The notes beneath the pieces are model-generated. The model was not told the DNA's origin and did no database searches. It worked only from the letters and a program-made list of their open reading frames with translations. A DNA stretch of 64,000 bases from Saturnia japonica (Eukaryota > Arthropoda > Insecta > Lepidoptera > Saturniidae): contig CM065320.1 of NCBI GenBank assembly GCA_033032175.1, positions 2,728,001 through 2,792,000 of the forward strand, in the 5' to 3' direction. The translations under genes were made by a program, and so were the position numbers. Shown one piece after another: positions 43,831 through 57,207 of this stretch (its first letter is position 1; the number at the start of each line of letters is the position of its first letter).

Positions 43831-44845
43831 ATAAATATTCATTTTTTGTATAGTATATCTTTCATAGAAAGTTAACAAAGCACATTATATTAGTAAACTA
43901 GACAACAGTTGGTAGTCTGAAGAAAATCTCTTATTGAATCTTGTTCTTGAATTCGGATATTGTGGGTTGTCTTTAATCGGATTTCTGGTAACCCTTTCTC
44001 CGTGTCGGTAACAAGTAACAAGTCAGCTGTTAAGCGCTGCATCCCACTGTACCGGTGAAACGGTACTGGAGTAATAGGTACCTGAGTAATTAGTTTGTCT
44101 GCAAACTTACTTTGCATGTGTTATTGAGGTTAATTAGTCAATACAAATTATGTTGATTAGTTCTCAGTAGCTTATCAAGTATTTGGGAAATGGTTAATTG
44201 ATTGGTGTATTTGTAATTTAAATTATAATTCGATTTTTTATATAGTAAATTACATGGAATAAATGTAGCGTGTTTAATTTTAATACATATATTTACAAAA
44301 AAAGACATATCTTGTAAAGTAAATAGATATATACATTTAAAAGAAATTTGCCTAATCTCAATCACTTATTACTGAATAAAGTCTAATTATTACTCACCAG
44401 TTCTTACATAAACTTTTTTAGTACAGTGTCTTTTTAAGGTATTTTTTACAGTGTATGCATATATATATTTTAATTATTATTTATACATTACACAAATCGT
44501 AATTCTGAAAAGTATTGTATTATACTAACACTACCGTAAGAAAAAATACGATATAAAATGTAATGTAGTTTAATTTTGTAATTAAAACATATTCAATTTT
44601 TTATGTATGACAAATTTGAATAGCCTATTTTTTATAAAAGCGCTACATCTGCTGAGTTATCAGCGAAGTTGTCAAAGCGCTCTTCATCGGGCTTGGTTAA
44701 TTATGACGACATATTAGTTTTATTATAATGATTACTCATTTTAATGTAGCTGCGCCTAGCCATGTCGTGTCCGTTACAATGTTACGTTCATATGGAAAGT
44801 GGTTCTGTCTGTTTATCTTATTATATTAAGTCAGCCATTCTTTTA
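43831..44845. other. AT-rich region, no gene
   Basis: Nothing recognised. Confidence 0.4.
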
Positions 44846-44990
44846 TATATATGTATATGTAATTAGTTTCTCGGAAACGGCTCCAACGATTTTGATGAAA
44901 CTTTGCATTTAGATAATGTTTTACATTCTAAGTATACCTAGATCGGTGTTTTTTTTTTAAGACACCGATCAAAACTCGTTCGCCCAGATA
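44846..44990 (-). repeat. R4 dispersed repeat, copy 3
   Basis: GTTTCTCGGAAACGGCTCC, AACGATTTTGATGAAACTTT and CTCGTTCGCCCAGAT are the reversed R4 blocks. Confidence 0.7.
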
Positions 44991-46739
44991 TTTATTTATA
45001 AAGCTAAAAAACTTTTTAGTAATATTAATAAATACAATTAAATCAGCGACTCGATATTATAAACAAAAGTGTATATTTATAAGCAGTATTGTATTGTTTG
45101 TGATTACTTTGTTATGTTTAAGACGTTTTAGTTAAAAGGTCGAGATATTTTTTTAACTACAGCTTCATAGGTGAATTCGATGTTCGTTTAGAGTTAATTT
45201 TGTAGTTAGTTTTGTTTGATTCTTAGTAGGAAAATAAACTATCGAGCAAAATTGATAGTCCGCATGGGGTTTTAGATAATGGTCTACACCAGGGCGCTCA
45301 AACTTGTAGTGTCGGCAGTTTACTACAAAAATCCTACTACTACGAAATAAAAACGATCATGAAATAGCTTTTACTACACTTTAAAAATTAAATAGGCACC
45401 GATGAAGGTACGAACTCACTTATTACAATATTTAAATTGTTAATGCATGCCCTCCGCGTACTTTTCATAAAACGGCATGTAGTAATTACCGAGTGCTAAG
45501 TGCAAGCAATATTTAATTTTAGATTTAATAATTTTAATTTCTTAAATAAGAACTTCCAAGGAATTATAATAATTGAAGAGCTATTTCTTTCTAATGCGGA
45601 TTTTTCTTTTGATTGTATAAAAACCTCAAAACTTGCGATCAAATGGCTTTGAGATGTAAATTACGCGTAACACACACTTTGATTTATAAAGGTAACAGCG
45701 GAATCCAGTAGCGGAATGCTAAGAAAAAAAAATTGTTCTAAGTATGGTTATAAGATTATTCATATCTGGACTGAGCCCGAATTTACAAGCCTAGATTAAG
45801 ATGATAAAAGATTAAGTTTTTGAAATGGTCGTCTTTTTTCTCAGAATATATTTATATTCCCGATTGCATTAAATTTTATGTCATTATTTCAGTCGTACTT
45901 CGTTATTTAAAAATCCTATATAGATATATTTTATTGGTAATTGATATAAGTATGAACCATAACGAATCGAAAAAAATAAATTTAAACAGCCATTCTAGCC
46001 ATGTCTAATAACTTAACACCTGTTTTTGGGATAACACGAAATTCAATCCATTATGGACTTCCTCGAACGTTTTAAAAAAAAATCAATTGTTCGTCCGTAA
46101 TTTTACGGTTATCGAATAGAATTTGAACAATTAAAAAAATGATGGAGCGTTGTAATGAATTATTATGAAGTGTATCCGTATAATGCACGGTTCTGTTCGA
46201 CGTATGAGTAAGAGTGAGATTTAACAGGTAAAATAAGAAATCTGTTTCGTCTGTCCCCCTTCGCAGAAAATAACACTTCCAAAAGCCTGTTCCAAAATAA
46301 CAGTCTGTTACAAGAAGCTATCTCTTTCTATTATAATTAAAAAGAGTAAAGAACTTGTTCCAAGTAATGTATGTTTGTATATGGTCCTAACAAAGTAAAT
46401 AATGTCCTTAAGCGTGTAAACTGAAACAGTTTACTTTTACCTTACGCACCATTAAGTGGAAAAGGTATTATAACTCGCGCCAAACTTTATGGCACGTCTG
46501 AACACAGCGACGAGTACGAACTTGCGCATGGGCACAGTAGAATAAATAGTGTTTAGAACCAATGACATTTCTCCAAGTCCGGTGAAGCTGTAAAAGCCGC
46601 AGCGGCTCTGTTTTAGGATAGGACTAACAGTGTAGTCAATTAAAAAAAAAAAAAAATGACATTTTTATTTTTATCTTAGTTTAGAACACCATAATAATAT
46701 GTTATCTTGCTTTATGATAAATCATTAACTATATATGTT
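44991..46739. other. AT-rich region, no gene
   Basis: 45291-45310 has CAGGGCGCTCAAAC, hAT-like, without a partner end. Nothing else recognised. Confidence 0.4.
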
Positions 46740-47059
46740 ATCCTACTAATATAATAAATCTGAAAGTGTGTATGTTCGGATGTTTCCATGTTTGTTACTC
46801 AATCACGCTAAAACGGCTGAACACATCTAAATGAAATTTGGCACACAGATAGTCTATGACCTGGAATAACACACAGGGTACTTTTTATCTCGGTAAAAGT
46901 AATAGTTTAACCGGTGTTATCCTACAAATTAATAAATACAAAGTTTCTATGTTTGTTACTCAATCACGCAAAAACGGCGATTTTTTTGGTTTGTCGTGTT
47001 CCGAGATCAGTCTGTGTATATCCAATAATATGCAGACGAAGTCCCGGGTACCAGCTAGT
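46740..47059 (-). repeat. R2 repeat, reversed copy
   Basis: On the minus strand it starts ACTAGCTGGTACCCGGGAC and ends TATTATATTAGTAGGAT, with two tandem units (AATAACACACAGGGTAC seen on plus). At 320 bp it is shorter than the 18685-19358 copy by one unit and part of the head. Confidence 0.75.
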
Positions 47060-49274
47060 TAAGTATAATTAATTAAAATGTCTGTAATAATTGTACCAAA
47101 ATTTGTGTTCTCCGCGGACTTAGTCACCTATGTTCAGAGCGGTCAAAAATCATAAGGTATGGCGTGAGGTGTACGCAGTATTTAATAACAGCGATTTCAG
47201 TTTAAAAAAATAACAGTTCTAAATATGTAGTTACTTGTAAAGTACCTGTTCTTTTAAACTGTTGCGATAAATGCGCCTCAGTCCTACGTAGGTGTTACAT
47301 TACATAGAGTAGTAAGTGAATCGTTGGTATCACATGCACGCACCATTACCTCCATAATTTAATTAGTTTCGAGTGATCATTTCATTAATAGAGGCGATAT
47401 TTGGCGAGCTCTCGCACGCCGCGGCCGCATCGCGCTGAGCTGCGCCACGCCATCGGCTTTGTCAATTTTAATTAAAGCTGAATAGGTGGACCGAAATGTT
47501 GGAATTCTTTGTTAATTAGTCCTGTACGAGATTTCTAATAATTTAATTAATGGATCGTGTTAATAAGCCCGGCACCGTACCGCGTCGTCCCGTCGGTATT
47601 CCTGTAACGCGTTGGCATTCACACGTGTTTATACTATAAGAGACAATATAAATCGTTAGGTGAAATTTGATATTATATATCAAAGTATCATAGATAATGT
47701 AAAATCGAGAAAAAAACAATAATACTTTATTCAATTTGTTTAGACCCTGACGTAAGTAGGCACTTATGGAGGTTAAAACACTACTCCCGGTTCGCGAAAC
47801 ATCCCAGACATCAAGAAGAGCCGCCAAGAAACTTGATCTTACAATTATTTTATAATTTATTTTATTTATTTATCTACATATAATATTCATAAATATTTAA
47901 CTTTCTGTCTGTATACGTAATTATTTAAATTTACTGATATTTTTTTGGGTAAAAACAAAAAAAAGCTTGAGTGATTTTTATAAAATTTTGTATACTAGAA
48001 GCATACATCATTCCGTAATTGATAGACTATAAGAAATGCCAATAATAATTTTGGAAATCTTAAAAAAAATTAGTATGATCCATGATTGATAGGATATAAG
48101 AATTTCCAGGGTAAAAATTATAATTACGACGCGAAAATAATTACTGCGTAACAAACGTGTGGGAAGCCGTGGGGCACCACTAGTATGTATGTATATAGTA
48201 TATAAAAAAATGGTTTCTGAGAGACGACTGTACATATATAGATAAAAATTGTCTAAATGAAAATCACTGTTTTTTTTTTCGAAAGATACGAGTGGAACAC
48301 GATTTCCGAAATATTATTATATGTGGAAATATACACACAATATACATAATATGCCACTGGGCTCTTCTATACGTTCCTGATTTCATGAATAATATTTATG
48401 AACTACTGTTTATCATCAGTACAACCGACCAACAGTTTTGAGCAAATTGTACACCATTACTGTAATTTGCCGAGTACGGTGTAAGTATTCATCGCTGTTT
48501 ATACCACACAACTTTTCTTTTTAAATAATGACGTAACCATAATGCCATGCAATTGTCGTGGAGGCCTTTTCAAACAAATGTCAGGTAAATTACCCATGTT
48601 TGTTGCATAGTTTTTGCTAATAATAACCCTTAAAGTTTATTCTACGTATAGAAGATTTCATATCGGAAGTTTGTAATAAATAAATCTGTCTCTACATAAT
48701 ATATAATGATGTCGCTTCCCGCTGTCTGTCCCTATGTACACTTAGATCTTTTAAACTACGCGGAGTATTTTATTGCGGTTTTCACTCCCATTTAAAGAAT
48801 TTTTACAGAACAACACATTCCAATTACATTTTTGTTTAGTAGATTCAATTCAATTATTTTTAATCAAGTTGTCAAAAAATGATTTTCGGGCGCTTACATG
48901 GCTTACACTGGCTAAGCCTTATGAGATACATCAAAATAATATTCTAAAGAATTGTAGTTCTTCAAAAGAGTCCACGATGGCATATATTTATTTCCTAAGG
49001 TTGACTCACAGTAACCATTTTTATCTTCCACATAATAATTAAAAATATCACGTTATTTAAACTCAATTCAGTAAATACCAGATAATTTATTAGTTTACTT
49101 GAATGTAGATAAAACCATAGTATTTAAATGAATACCGTAGAAAATAACATGAATTCGAAAACACACGATCTAAGAAATCCCTCTCAGCAAAACCGGTCGC
49201 GGTCGGTTAGCCGGCTATGATGAATTGTGTATTGCGAGCTTAGCGCACTGTTCTTAAATATGAAGTTACATAAC
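47060..49274. other. AT-rich region with small islands and repeat ends
   Basis: 47395-47460 is a GC-rich island (CGCACGCCGCGGCCGCATCG). 48155-48185 has GAAGCCGTGGGGCACCACTAG, a repeat end. 48690-48790 has GTCCCTATGTACACTTAGATC, a common lepidopteran repeat phrase. No gene. Confidence 0.45.
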
Positions 49275-49517
49275 ATACTATCACGCCTGTATCCCCAAAG
49301 TGTTAGGCAGAGGTGTACACCTACAGTTCAGCGGGTATGTTTTAGGCCTCATGTAATAGGGAGCGAACCTATTGCGATTAATCGGGCACAAAGCCAAATT
49401 CCGAGCTGCTACTGAGTTTTCATAGAAAATTCCAATAACACTTTGTGCGATCTGGGAATCAATCCTAGGATCTCGAACATGACAGTCGCGTTTAAGACCA
49501 CTAGGCTAATAAGGCAG
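49275..49517 (-). mobile_element. SINE-a (tRNA-derived, Metulj-like), copy 2
   Basis: It aligns with 7243-7496 along its length: AGGCAGAGGTGTACACC, TCATGTAATAGGGAGCGA, ATTAATCGGGCACAAAGCC and CCAATAACACTTTG. The B-box on the minus strand is decayed (GGATTGATTCC). Confidence 0.8.
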
Positions 49518-50593
49518 TTATGAACTGTCAATATTAAAGCGATAAACTCTAAATCAGGCTTTTTTAAACATAAAAAAAAAACACATTTTTAATATTATTT
49601 GTACCATCTCAGGGACAAAGTTCTATAAAATATTGCATGACCAAACCAAATGTGACGTAACTCGCTTCATTTACGGATTGCTAAAAAATACAAATGCATC
49701 TTTATATTTTATTTGTCAAGCTATGTAATTATGTTCATCTGATTTAATTTTAAACAACTATCACTAATTTAAGATTCGATAATCGGTTATTCTGATTATT
49801 TTACTTTTTGTGTTGACAAGAATTTCACTCGTCGTTCGTTTAGTTGTCTTGGTCACTTTTTAGCACTAACTTTATTAAAAAATGATCAAATGCACGTTCG
49901 CTTTTATTTGTATATTGAAACAGTTAAATTTTCTAGGAACTTGTTTAACTTGCTAACATCAAATAAATTAAAGTGGTCTCTGGACCAGAAAATGTTATGA
50001 ACAACTACTCTAAAGCTTATCTCTCTATCAGTAACATTTTTCGTTAAACGAATAATTCATTGGACGTTTTTCTAAAAGATAAAATCATTTTGCCATCTCT
50101 TTGCTCAACCACTGCCACTTAAGTCTAGCTATTCTTAGGGCATGTCGGTGACTTTGGTTCTTCTGCGGATCTCCTCATTACATAATCGTTGATAACACAA
50201 AAAAAGATTAATTCAAAGAAGCCTAAAGTTTACTGACAATGTAATTAAGAAATAAAACATTATTTGTAAATTCTCTATCTATCCTAAGGTAAGCAAAGAT
50301 CACAATAAACTTACAACATTACCTTTTCGGCATGTATCCTTTATCTAGGTTGTACCCGCCGGCGCTGAGCCCCGTCCCCGTTCAAAGGAAGTACTACGTC
50401 AACATTGGATAATAAAATATGCTAATATTTAAGTTTCATGCCACCAACGAAGACACTTTGAACCGGCAATTAAAGCAACAAAAAAAATTATAAAGCAATT
50501 TACGCGTGGTGCGTAGAGCTTAAATTTTTTATTGTAATTATTAAGATCTAATCTATTATACTATATTTCTAGATACTTACTTAATATTTGAAA
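49518..50593. other. AT-rich region, no gene
   Basis: 50355-50400 is a small GC-richer patch (CCCGCCGGCGCTGAGCCCCG). Nothing recognised. Confidence 0.4.
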
Positions 50594-50894
50594 GCTCAAG
50601 AGATTGCTTTTTGTTTGTTTGAAAACTTTAATCTCTGAAACCAGTACCAGTCTGATTCGAAAAAATGTTTTTGAATTTTAGAGTCTATTTATTGGAGAAG
50701 CTATATAACTTTACGCTATGACCGTTAGGAGCGGAACAGTAACCACGAACGTCAAGCAATCTGGCAAGATATAGTCAAGTACAGAGGAAGTGTGAACAAC
50801 GATAGGCTACTACGGGAGCGTTGGCGGCGCGGTGCGGTAGAGAGATTTGATCGAATAAATTCAATACGGGTGAAGCCTTGAGGTACAGCTAGTT
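50594..50894 (+). repeat. R1 dispersed repeat, best full-length copy
   Basis: Runs from AGCTCAAGAGATTG through AATCTCTGAAACC, TCTATTTATTGGAGAAGC, ACGCTATGACC, CGTCAAGCAATCTGGCAAG and GCGGCGCGGTGCGGTAGAGA to ACAGCTAGT. About 300 bp, with no inverted ends and no frame. It serves as the reference for R1 in this window. Confidence 0.75.
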
Positions 50895-52512
50895 TTATAT
50901 ATATCTTGATGGTTCCAAATATAAAGAATAAGATAAAAACTAAGTCGTTCTTTCTCGTGCTATAAATATATTAAACTTAATATTAAAAGCTTACAAATTA
51001 CACTAGAGCATATCCCGCTAATTACTTTTTACTTTCTCGGAGCGGTATTAATATACGTAGAGATTTGCTTAATTTCAGGTAACTTCCCAACTACTTGTAA
51101 TTTTTTAAATCGTTTTAATGTTAACAATACGTATGAAATTAAGTTTCATTTTTTTTAAGTTAATTGTTTAATTTGTTACCGCCATGGGTTACATATGAAA
51201 TGGACACTATGATGTTTTAAAACTAATTCTGTAAAATATAGCTTAGCTCTCCTGTAAAAAGAGTTAAATGTATAATTGCGTCTAACTAACATATAAATTA
51301 CATAATTCCAATTTTCCTTAATTCTTTTGACTTTTAGCATGAACAGTTTTGTAACTGACAAGCTGACATTTAAAAATATGATTTAATTATACTTGTTATA
51401 TAATTTGCGTTTCATTATTTTCAGCCCGTGACTTTATTTTCACTTATATTATTGACAATTCATAATAATAGTCTATCGATATAGCAATGACATATACTTC
51501 GCATAAACAAAATTTCATAAGAATCAGTCAAGCTGCTTTTGAGTTAAATCCGGATATACAAACAGATGAATTTTTCTAAATTGCATGTTCGTGATCAGTG
51601 TCCTTTGTATAGGATGCTTACCGGGAAATTTGTAAAACAAATAACATGTACAGACAGAACTATATATTTAATAATAAAGGTAATAGCTAATAGTAAGCAG
51701 TTCTTGTTTAAAAACAAAGGTTCCATTTAATATATTAGTAGTTTAGAACTAAGAAGTACAGGTTGGCGCGATTCAGCAAATAAACGATAGGTTTGAATTA
51801 GCAACGGATCGCCGGAGAATGGAATGGACATTGCTCCGATCGTGAATTGAAAACGTGCACTACGCTCGTCACTCGGCGATTACACGCAATTACCGATCCG
51901 GGTACAATTAACACCGCATCCCACGAACAACAGAACGAGATGTACCAATCTCGTACCGTAACTATTCACCGTGAAAACGAAACTGCGAAAATCAAACAAT
52001 GAATAAAGAAGTTTTTGTAAAGTTTTTTTATTTCATTCATAACTTCATTCAACTTGTCTGTCCTTGTCACATTACATTACGAGCTAGGATTATTGTTCAA
52101 ACATGTCTTATAACTATTCACAAGGGAACCAGTTGATCATCTTCCTGAAGGTAATAAGCTGATTTAAAGTCATGACTGCCACCCAACGCGGGCAACCCCG
52201 ATTAATTTTGTAATAAAAACGCTTATTATTCAATTTGTGCAGAACCTTAATTTTCTAAAATATATGTAGCCTAAGTTACTCGTTATATCAATCATCAGCT
52301 ATCTATCTACTAGTTCTGTCAAAATCGGTTCAACCTTTTCGGACACTAGCCGGAACAAACAGACGCATAATATGCCATGACAAATAGACACTTCAATTTT
52401 ATTTATTTGTATTGATTAAGCAATTTTATTTATAAAAAATAAATAAGAATTGTATAGGCATCTGGTGTTCAAACATTACATTGGTACCTCTTTAATAGAT
52501 TTTTGAAATGAT
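50895..52512. other. Intergenic; one GC-richer unique patch
   Basis: 51760-51980 is balanced in composition and non-repetitive within the window. 52290-52380 has CAAAATCGGTTCAACC and AACAAACAGACGC, a repeat tail. No gene. Confidence 0.4.
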
Positions 52513-52514
52513 TA

Positions 52515-53409
52515 CGTGGACATTTCCAAAAATTGTTAGTGAAATGAAAAATGGCTAGAATATGAATAAAGTTTCTTTATATCTTTTCAAAATATTTCCA
52601 TGCAACCCCAATACAATTATGCATTTGGGTGCATCAGCTTTCGAAACATTTAAAAAATGTATGTTGCAGGGGTGGTCGACATATAACCGCCGAAATTTTT
52701 CTACGGCCTCTTCTGCAGTGTTAAATTTTTTGTTGTAAGGGTGTAGGATACGTGTTGCGAAATTCCTCTTTCAAACTTTTCTAGCATAAATTTGCACCAA
52801 TCCACACGACGGGATTTTTGCTGTTCGGTGAGTGAATGAAGTAACCATCGCGAAGCAAGCTTCCTAACTTTAAGGTGTTCATGTAGAAGGATGGAAACTG
52901 CCCGTGATGCAATCTTCAGTTCAGCCTGAATGTCACGATGTGTAATATGTCTATTCTCCCGCAATAGCCACTTAACTCTGATGACATTTTCATGAGTTAC
53001 TGCTGTTGCTGGTCGGCCGGGTCTCTGGGATCATAGTTAAAGTTCTCTCGACCACGTTTAAATTCACGAAACCAATAAGTAACTGTTGCTAACGCAAGAG
53101 CAGACTCCCCAAATGCAGCTTGTAAATTTTCGTGATATTACTAGAAGGGTAACCCTCGTTTATAATCATAAAAAATCATAGCACGAAAAGATGTCCGCGA
53201 AACGTCCACTGCTGCAAATAAAAAAAGTGACATAATATCTTTAAAAATATTTTAAAAAATTACTACACATGATGATTTGATGGCCAATACACACTGCCAA
53301 TGATTTTCATCAGAGAGATTTGTGTTGAAATTAGATATCAATTCAAAGTAGTTACAAGAAAAGGAGATTGTATTTATTCTGTGGCTAATAATTTTCGGAA
53401 CAACCTAGG
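52515..53409 (-). mobile_element. Internally deleted mariner element (895 bp)
   Basis: TA at 52513-52514 and 53410-53411 flank imperfect inverted ends. The left CGTGGACATTTCC.. and reversed right CCTAGGTTGTTCC.. agree at 19 of 30, and the inner CTAAYAATTTTYGGAA arms at 14 of 16. Full mariners are about 1.3 kb; here the transposase core is missing. Old and non-autonomous. Confidence 0.85.
52555..53215 (-). pseudogene. Mariner transposase remnant
   Basis: Read on the minus strand, it begins VDVSRTSFRAMIFYDYKRG. After a stop and frameshift it continues with a helix-turn-helix stretch ending TVTYWFREFKRGR. A second shift leads into ENRHITHRDIQAELK and SRRVDWCKFMLEKFERG. Soon after, the frame jumps to a C-terminal piece (TAEEAVEKF) and stops at 52555. 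The catalytic DD34D region is absent, so the gene has two frameshifts and an internal deletion. Family recognition rests on these typical mariner motifs. Confidence 0.85.
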
Positions 53410-53411
53410 TA

Positions 53412-54064
53412 AATGAGGTCACACAATTTATTTATTAGAACCGATACATTTTTCACATTCTTAAATATAATTCAGTAGCGTAAAATTTATTTTTAAGAAC
53501 TTAGTAATAATAATTAAAACATATGATAATTATTTTAATTTTTTTTACTTTTTATAGCGAATCGATAAACTTATTCCTATGCGCATAATATACGCATATA
53601 AAGATGAATAATTAATAATAATACTGCAAGGAGCACTTACATACCGATATGTCTACTTTAATTTGCACTACTAAAATAAACTAATAAACTAAACTATGCA
53701 TACTTATATTTTCATTGTAAATTATTCCAAAATAGAAATAATAATTAATACTTGTAATAATTTTTTTTATTGTCATAGTGATAGTTTAGTTGTACCACCA
53801 GCTGATACTGTGACGGGCGCGGCGGGAAAATGGCGGAAATTGAAAATAAACATTTCATCTGCGCCCCGGCACGCACTGCCCAAATTGACAATACAACCAA
53901 TTTGCCGCCGCGCACCGACCACCTTTGTGTGGGAATTGAAAAATAATATTAAAGTTTTTTTCTACTATTGCACATGTGCAATCTCGAAAATAAACAATGA
54001 TTCTTCCGTTCTAATTTCCATTCTTCGGTCATTTTTATCGGTAGAGTTGAAGTACAGATCGATT
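53412..54064. other. Intergenic; GC-rich inverted-repeat patch
   Basis: 53817-53917 is GC-rich. GCGCGGCGGGAAA on the left mirrors TTTGCCGCCGCGC on the right at 12 of 13. A 38-codon ORF starts at the ATG in GAAAATGGCGG. Nothing else. Confidence 0.45.
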
Positions 54065-54240
54065 GTTTTAAACCTTTATAAACTGACTTCAAACAAGACA
54101 ATTTTGAACAAAAAAGAAAACCAACTTCAATGAATTTAAAGTTTTCCCTTGTGTGTCCTCGATGTTGAAGGTCCAAAGCCAACGAAATTAAAATGTGACC
54201 ACCCTTGGTTGACAAAAGACGGAGGTTATTCCATTGGAAT
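54065..54240 (-). repeat. R5 dispersed repeat, copy 3
   Basis: AACTGACTTCAAACAAGAC, AACAAAAAAGAAAACCAACT and GAAATTAAAATGTGACCACC correspond to the reverse of 4260-4390. Confidence 0.65.
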
Positions 54241-57207
54241 GTGTTTTTTTTTACTTACTAGTGTTTAAAACAATGTTTCAAAAGTTGTCCACTCCCGGTT
54301 TGTGCATACGCTGTCGATTTTACAATAACAACTATAATATGTGGGAATAAGATTGAATTAAGGAAATAAATGCAAGACTCAATGTCATAAGTATCATTAC
54401 TACGTACGAAACATTAACAATTAGCTTTAAACATGAACAACAGACATCTCATTAAGCGCCGAAGGGTGTTATCAAACAGCGCAGGAAGCAGCTGATAATG
54501 TTCATTCAGTTTTGTACAGTGTGTTTGGTAAACACGTTTCGTTACCCATTCGTGATATTATAAACTTTATATTACCAGAATATATAAACGACATTTTAGT
54601 GGCTTTACAACAAGTACAAAACATCTTTCGATAATTGTAAGTTTTAATCGTTATTTTATAAAGGTACTTGTAATATCGAATATAGTTTATATTAACTATT
54701 TTTGGCCGTATATGTATATATTATTTATTATATTAAATGTGTTTTTTATATTTATCTGTTTAGTCTAAGTAGACTAATCTAATTTATTGTAAGTATAAAA
54801 CAGTTTCATTTTTTATAATTTCATTTTTGTGGTGCTTCTGTCTATTTTTGTGCAAAAAGATATTTTCACCAAATAGAGCAACTTAATAATTGTAAGTGAA
54901 CATCGCATTCTTTCAATGTCGACTTCATTTTTTTCTTATTACTCTTAGGTCCAGATTTTTGATCCGTAGTAAAACTCACTTTAATCATTAGTGAGATTAA
55001 CTAACTAAAATGGTAACCAATGGTTATAGTCCAAGCCGAGCGGTTCAATTTTCTAACAAATGTCACATATTTGACAATTGGTTGCCTTAACTATGAGTCA
55101 AAAAACGCATCGGCCTTAATTTTAATAATTTAGTATAAAATCTATTGGTCTAGTTAACTACGGATCAAAAAACTGGGTATTAGTATTTGCTAATGTACAA
55201 GTAGGTACTGTTATTGTTAGCTTTTTTAGGATTTCGTGGTACCCAATAGAAAGGAAACCGAACCCATATAGAATTTATTTGTTCTTTGTCAAGGTTTTTT
55301 TTTCAGTAACAACTAAGTTAACAACCCTGTATACAAGTAAAGGATTCATACATGTGATTTGATGATATAGAAAGATAATAAGGAAAATAACATATATTTT
55401 ATGATCAAAATTTCTCGTTGTTCTCGAGTTTTTGTAGTTGTCCCTAAGAAATGTCTCATATAGCGAGTATCTAAAGGAACAAATAAAAAAGCTTTAATTT
55501 CTAATTGTATATGAAATTATTACATGATAAAAAGTACAATAAAGCGTGAAATTTATTTAGCCTTATGATTAGTGGGAGGTTATGAGGATTGCCTAAAAAA
55601 AGTCTCCTTCTGTGATATCCGTCACCAACGGCAAACTCTAACCACACCAACCCTTTGCCGCATCTCTTTTAAGTAGATATACTATTTTATGTATGATTTT
55701 TTTATTTTTTAAATTACCCTTTTTTCTAAACATATACATATATCTATATATTTCTATTTAAATAGGTGTTTAATTATGTTGATTTCAACTGTAAAATATT
55801 TTTGTAAGAAACATTTCCTATTTTTGTATAAAACGAGGTAGTCGTTATAAGTGTCTCTTCTAAAAAAAAAAACCTTTAAAATATTAAAATAGAGAAATAC
55901 GTTTATAAGCTGTATTTACCTCCGACTTTAAAGTATACATGGTATATATGTTATGTAGGCTGTTTACATAAATCTAATACAAGGTATTAAATTAATCCAA
56001 ATATGTAGTATTAAACTGCTAAAGTTATTAGTGGAAGTTAGCATACTTATGCACAATAAAGAACCTTTGAAGCTTTATGATACATTATTATTTCAAACAC
56101 GTTAATTTAATATCTATATATTTGTTGTCAATAAGTGTTTTATTTTTAATAACAAATTGCAATCAATAAGGAAAACGGAAGTCAGTACCGCATAACTCCA
56201 CAACCATAACTTATAACATGTTATGATAAATGAGGATTCTATATTTTATTTTCAGTACAAAATTCTGCCTAACTATAATTATTAAATTACATAAATATTT
56301 ATTGTTGTTTTATATATAATATTAAAAGGGTGTTATGTTTACGCTAATAGACCTAGGATTGCTCTACTGTCTGGTCATGAATATTGCACAATATTTATAG
56401 GAACTTTGTATCATGTAAATATGCGTCGGATACATTAAAAAAACGCCTAAGTCACAGATAAACTACTTTTGAGAAAATGATTTTATTGCTTTACGACTCA
56501 TTATTTTAACATAAACAGTTGGTATTATTTCTAAACTTTCATAATGGATACCAAGGGCGAGACTACGTAAAGAAAAAGCTTAAAAACCAAGTAGAATTTA
56601 TGAAAAACTGGTTTACATTTCGGACTTAGGCATGTTTGATAACAACAATCACGATTTAGGTTAGTTTGAAAAAATCATGTTTGCAATTTCTTACGTTTTT
56701 CATTGGTTATTATCATAGGCTTCTTTTCTGCTATTTTTGTACTCATAACACTAATTCTATCATCCATAATTCTATAAACACTTGAGAGCAAGATTCAAAT
56801 ATCATAAGCTACAGACAACAATGGCAGCCATGGCACTGCACAGTACTGTATGTGATTGGTCGGATTAGACTTTAGTACATTTGATTTACACACAAGGTGT
56901 TGAGACTTAGGCACTATTGAAATAAAATTGAATACACTGACGTGAATTGATGGACTTTTTTAATTTAATAAATACCACTTTGTTGAATATGATAAACGTA
57001 ATAAGACAGTACAAAATTATGAAAATTGTATTATAGTGGACTTAAGCTCGTTTGATATGTATCGACACATAACGTTGAGCCAATACCTTCAATAAGTGTA
57101 AAAAGTTTTCTCAGGAGAATTTTAATTGAGTTTGATGAGGACTAATGTATCTATCTAGTTCATAACTGGTTTAGTTAAGTACAAATTGTTGTACTAGTTA
57201 AAACAAT
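54241..57207. other. AT-rich region, no gene
   Basis: Nearly 3 kb with no frame, tRNA or family match that I can support. Confidence 0.45.

Noticed and set aside
45291..45310. hAT end CAGGGCGCTC, and a similar one at 39458
   Set aside because: No matching opposite end or 8-bp duplication found downstream or upstream.
49227..49415. 62-codon ORF
   Set aside because: A reading of SINE-a copy 2 in the antisense direction.
53696..54133. 145-codon plus-strand ORF
   Set aside because: Low-complexity start, a GC-rich inverted repeat in the middle and R5 repeat at the end; a composite of repeats.
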